Below are positions 61,006-64,000 of a stretch of DNA of 64,000 nucleotides, piece after piece (positions within the stretch are counted from its first letter, which is position 1; each line of letters begins with the position of its first letter). The notes beneath the pieces are model-generated. The model had not been told where the DNA came from. It searched no databases and saw only the letters and a program-made list of their open reading frames with translations. Both the position numbers and the translations under genes were made by a program. Source of the DNA: HGM04593 sp045660825 (GTDB lineage: Bacteria; Bacteroidota; Bacteroidia; Bacteroidales; Bacteroidaceae); NCBI GenBank assembly GCA_045660825.1, contig JAZREN010000030.1:1-64000 (forward strand), given 5' to 3'.

Positions 61006-62343
61006 CTTTTTGCCATTCTTGATGTAGATGCCGTTTGTGGGGTTCTCTACCGAGCGGCCGCTGAGGTCGTAGTAGATGTCAAGACCTTCAATCTCGTTAA
61101 GGTCAATCATGATGCCCTCTACATCGGTTGTGCCGCTGTGGTCAATCTTGCCGGTGCTGAACATTAGTCCTTGTGCGCTTGCTGGTGGGGTGACCTTCAA
61201 CCACCAACGGAATGCGCCCAACGGAATGCCGCTTGTATTGGCGGGGTTGGGTCTCTTGAGTTCGCCACCTGTCATTGCATAGAGGTAGGGTGGCTGTGTG
61301 TGGTCGGCCTCTTTCAGTGCTGTTGCTGCATACTGGCCGGTGAAGGTGTAAGTTGTGCCGCTTGCGCCATTGAAGCTCTCGCTTGTGGCAATGACGGGTG
61401 CAGTGCCGTCTGTGTTGGTATTACTTGTGTATACACGGTGCAGTGCGTCGCCGTCGGTGTCTGTTCTATGTGTCTTTGATACAGTTATTGTATGCTCTCC
61501 AACCTCCTTTGCTTTTATTAGGTAAAGCTTATGTGGCTCAACCTTGTCCTCAACAATATTGGCCATTGCATAGAACATGTTGCCAGCCTCCAGAATGCTG
61601 TGCACCTTGCAAATCTCGAACATCTCACTCCAGTCGCTGTAAACCAACTCTACGGGAACATACAACGCCTGCCAGTTGGTGTTCTTGAAGTTGCGGATGT
61701 AGGACACCATGTTGTACTCGTTGTACGCAGGGTCGGTGGTCTGCTGGCTGTTTTCAAATGTGATTGGCTTCTCCAAGAACAGCGTCTCACTGTCGTAGAT
61801 TTCGTAGTTTGTCTTGATGACAATTGCACCACCGGTATCAGTGTCATCGGCAGGGTTGTATAAGAAATCCTTCCAGCCATCTGCCTCCATATACAGGTTT
61901 AAGGATGTTGCCGGAATAACCAAGGTGATTTTGTTGGGGCTGATGTTCTTGAATGTATTGTTTGTAACCGCCGGCGGAGTGGTAGGATCGCACACGATTG
62001 TTATCAATGATGTACAGTTTTTCAGTGCGTTGGCAGTAAGTAGCTTGATGGTTGCCGGAATTGTTATACTTGTGGCATCACTTCCTTTGAATGCATTGTC
62101 TCCAATTGCGGTAACGGTGTAGCTGTTGCTGTTGTATGTAAACTCACTGGGGATAACGAACTCGCCAGTGTAGTTGCTGTTACCATTGCCGTTCATCTCC
62201 AGTGTCGCTTCGCCGTTTGCCGGTGAGTTAAGGGTGAAAGTGTACTCAACTCCGTCGATTTCAATGTCAACTTTTTGCTGTGCTGTGGCGGGCAGTGTGA
62301 ACATCATTGTCAGCACCGCCAGTAAAAAGAGTGCTTTTTTCAT
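60991..62343 (-). CDS. Secreted BspA-like leucine-rich repeat protein with YDLSGR tail
   Basis: A 450-residue exported protein. The signal peptide (about 21 residues, cleavage after ATA) is followed by a short beta domain and a few BspA-type leucine-rich repeats at about 65-150 (YTVTAIGDNAFKGSDATSIT, LTANALKNCTSLITIV). The C-terminal half holds a beta module (NWQALYVPVELVYSDWSEMF ... KLYLIKAKEVGEHT) that resembles the pre-tail module of the three giants. The end is YYDLSGRSVENPTNGIYIKNGKKVLVK, a variant type IX-like sorting tail. BspA-type proteins mediate adhesion in other Bacteroidales. The gene precedes small paralog 3. Confidence 0.85.
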   Translation of the reverse strand: MKKALFLLAVLTMMFTLPATAQQKVDIEIDGVEYTFTLNSPANGEATLEMNGNGNSNYTGEFVIPSEFTYNSNSYTVTAIGDNAFKGSDATSITIPATIKLLTANALKNCTSLITIVCDPTTPPAVTNNTFKNISPNKITLVIPATSLNLYMEADGWKDFLYNPADDTDTGGAIVIKTNYEIYDSETLFLEKPITFENSQQTTDPAYNEYNMVSYIRNFKNTNWQALYVPVELVYSDWSEMFEICKVHSILEAGNMFYAMANIVEDKVEPHKLYLIKAKEVGEHTITVSKTHRTDTDGDALHRVYTSNTNTDGTAPVIATSESFNGASGTTYTFTGQYAATALKEADHTQPPYLYAMTGGELKRPNPANTSGIPLGAFRWWLKVTPPASAQGLMFSTGKIDHSGTTDVEGIMIDLNEIEGLDIYYDLSGRSVENPTNGIYIKNGKKVLVK

Positions 62344-62553
62344 AGTATCTGTGGTTCTATAGTATCAAAAAAATAGCGTACCCTTGTTTGGGGTATGCTA
62401 TCACTAATATACTCATAGTCCACAAGAATGACAGTAGCCATTGGCGTGGCTGCGTTGTCCTTGTAGAATGATAGTGATAGTTGTTGTTAGTTGTAAGTTG
62501 TTCGTGATTTCTGCATCTTGGGCAAGAAAATACCCTGCTGCCGAAAAGGATTG

Positions 62554-62585
62554 CAAAGGTAGTGTTAAAATATGTTACAAGCAAA
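62554..62585 (-). promoter_or_regulatory. Promoter of the LRR protein/small protein unit
   Basis: On the minus strand TTTG (62585-62582), 20 nt, then TACCTTTG (62561-62554). The 5' leader is long, about 200 nt, and no gene is seen in it. Confidence 0.75.
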
Positions 62586-62724
62586 AATATTGTGTAACAT
62601 TTGTACTTTTTATGTGTGAGTTTTTGTCAACAAATGGGCGTTTAATGCGGGGGGGTAAAATTGTCAGCAAAAAGACTATTTTGCTAACAAAATGTCAGTG
62701 TTTTTAAGGTGCGAGGGAGGGGTG

Positions 62725-62762
62725 AATAAGAACCAGAAGGGATGCTCCTTCTGGTTCTTATT
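62725..62762 (-). terminator. Terminator of the TonB-dependent receptor gene
   Basis: Sixteen-bp stem AATAAGAACCAGAAGG / CCTTCTGGTTCTTATT, 25 nt after the receptor stop codon. Confidence 0.88.
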
Positions 62763-62787
62763 GTGTTTTCCCTGACTTTAATGGAGA

Positions 62788-64000
62788 TCAGAACTCCATC
62801 AATATACGTGCGTTGATGAGACGGCCGGTGAGGTAATTGGGCACGGCGTAGTTGTAGTTGTTGATGTCTTTTACCCAATAGTAGGAGTTTACGTTGTTGA
62901 TGCCAAGGATGTTGAAGGCGTCAACACCAAGCCATACGTTCTTGAACCAGCTGCGCACGCCGGTGCGGTAGTGGCGCTCCTCGTTATCGAGCAGGCGGTA
63001 GGACATGCCTATGTCCACGCGGCGGTAGGCGGGGGCGTTGAAGACGTGTCGCTCGCGGCCGCTGTGTGGTGGGCCAAAGGGTAGTCCGTCGGCATATGTG
63101 CCCTGCAGGCTCATTTTCCAACGGTCGGTGCCGGGGAAATAGTCGGTGAAGTGCAGTGAGGCACAAAAACGGCTGTTGGTGGGGCGTGGAATCCAGTCGC
63201 CGCCGTTGATGCGCTCCTTGGTGTCCATGACGGAGAACGTGAGCCAGGAGTCTGTGCCCGGCACGAACTCGCCGAACAGTTTCATGTCGAGGCCGGTGGC
63301 ATAGCCCTTGGCGCAGTTCTCGCCATAGTAGACAATGCGCACGTTGTCAACATTATAAGGTATAAGGTTGTCGAGTTTCTTGTAGTAGGCCTCGGCGGTG
63401 AACTTGAACGGGCGGCCGTAGAGGGTGAAATGGTAGTCGCAACCAAGTACCACGTGAATGGAGCGCTGCGATTTGATATCCCTGTTTAGTGTCACGGTGG
63501 TTATTCCGCCAACGGTGGTGGTGTCGCGCATCTCCTTGTAGAACGGTGTCTGGTAGTAGACGCCTGTGGCAAAGCGGAATGTGAGGTCGTCGCAGAACTT
63601 GGGTATGAGTCCTACGCTGGCGCGTGGCGAGACGATGAACTCGTTGTTCCACTGCCACCACGATGCGCGCACGCCGGCATTGACGGATATGAGGCCGATG
63701 CCGGTGTTTACCTTGTAGGTGTCCTGCAGGTAGGCGCTGATGTGGTTGCTGGTGTATGAGGTTTGCGATGTGAGGCTGTAGACGGGGCGCAGGCCGTTGC
63801 CTGCCACGGGCACGTTGTAGCCCAGTGAGTCGCGCAGCTCCCACTCGCGTTGGTTGTCATTGAAGGATTCGCGTTTCCAGTCGATGCCCCAACGTATGTC
63901 GTTGCTCTTCAGGTAGTGCTTGCCGGTGAACGATATTGTCTGCACGTTGGCCTTTAGGTAGTTGCGTGCATGCTCCATGTAGCGTCCCACACCCATTGTC
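62788..64000 (-). CDS. TonB-dependent outer-membrane receptor, C-terminal part (gene runs off window)
   Basis: About 404 residues of an outer-membrane barrel; the N-terminal signal, carboxypeptidase-like or plug region lies beyond the window edge. Alternating beta strands with aromatic girdles are evident. Receptor-like features include SNHISAYLQDTYKV, RASWWQWNNEFIVSPRASVG and GVYYQTPFYKEM. YKKLDNLIPYNVDNVRI and NCAKGYATGLDMKLFGEFVP follow. The C-terminal strand is RLINARILMEF, ending in Phe as expected for BAM-dependent insertion. It lacks visible SusC-specific features in this part, so the substrate cannot be named. Confidence 0.85.
   Translation of the reverse strand, partial: TMGVGRYMEHARNYLKANVQTISFTGKHYLKSNDIRWGIDWKRESFNDNQREWELRDSLGYNVPVAGNGLRPVYSLTSQTSYTSNHISAYLQDTYKVNTGIGLISVNAGVRASWWQWNNEFIVSPRASVGLIPKFCDDLTFRFATGVYYQTPFYKEMRDTTTVGGITTVTLNRDIKSQRSIHVVLGCDYHFTLYGRPFKFTAEAYYKKLDNLIPYNVDNVRIVYYGENCAKGYATGLDMKLFGEFVPGTDSWLTFSVMDTKERINGGDWIPRPTNSRFCASLHFTDYFPGTDRWKMSLQGTYADGLPFGPPHSGRERHVFNAPAYRRVDIGMSYRLLDNEERHYRTGVRSWFKNVWLGVDAFNILGINNVNSYYWVKDINNYNYAVPNYLTGRLINARILMEF

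Noticed and set aside
62357..62584. 75-codon minus-strand frame in the LRR gene leader
   Set aside because: It starts inside the promoter elements and carries no family pattern.

Overview
The window looks like chromosomal DNA of a Bacteroidales bacterium, most like the Prevotella/Bacteroides group; I cannot name the species. Several independent signs support this. Promoters match the Bacteroidetes consensus (TTTG or TTG, about 19-20 nt, then TAnnTTTG) and there are no clear Shine-Dalgarno sites. There is a TamL-TamB pair and a TonB-dependent receptor. Secreted giants carry a YDLQGR...G(V/L/F)YIVNGKK(V/I) tail of the type IX sorting-domain kind. There is also a LytS/LytTR pair, a GH89 glycosidase and a BspA-like leucine-rich repeat protein.

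Layout. 0-7.2 kb: outer-membrane transport module tamB-tamL (minus). 7.2-9.4 kb: lipoprotein peptidyl-prolyl isomerase overlapping an M16 protease (plus). 9.5-11.3 kb: TetR regulator, RluA-type pseudouridine synthase and a small exported protein as one minus-strand unit. 11.5 kb: initiator tRNA. 11.9-14.2 kb: a lipoprotein, a 0.6 kb non-coding repeat and a multi-pass membrane protein with an A9 tract at its start. 14.4-20 kb: housekeeping and envelope genes (aspA, OmpH/Skp-like, small membrane protein, pepD, beta-helix lipoprotein). 20-24.4 kb: rlmH, nadC and lytS/lytR bracketed by two inverted 0.2 kb arrays of palindromic repeats. 24.4-24.9 kb: guaD.

25-40.7 kb is the most unusual block. A 1904-residue secreted protein sits downstream of a (ATCT)14 microsatellite. 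It is followed by a 59-residue small protein and a 2789-residue GH89 alpha-N-acetylglucosaminidase carrying many accessory domains. Two copies of a nested inverted-repeat element flank the block. 40.8-42.3 kb holds tRNA-Ser, three tandem tRNA-Glu genes alternating with two broken copies, and a non-coding segment bounded by repeats of the tRNA-Glu 3' end. 42.3-48.7 kb is a small glycan locus: three glycosyltransferases (minus) diverging from a flippase and an M23 peptidase (plus). Then come a C69 dipeptidase, a phosphohexomutase, an acyl-CoA ligase and a Spy-like protein with a Cys/Lys tail. 56-62.4 kb has two further secreted giant/small-protein pairs facing each other, and the window ends inside a TonB-dependent receptor.

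The main candidate for an undescribed system is a set of three paralogous 56-59 residue proteins. They share MK..Y..P at the N-terminus and (E)(Y/F)R(S/G)DW(E/S)NIW..M at the C-terminus. Each lies 17-83 nt downstream of a secreted YDLQGR-tail protein gene, on the same strand. They are too short for many gene callers. Their one-to-one pairing with large exported proteins, twice in + orientation and once in -, suggests a functional partnership whose nature cannot be decided from this sequence.
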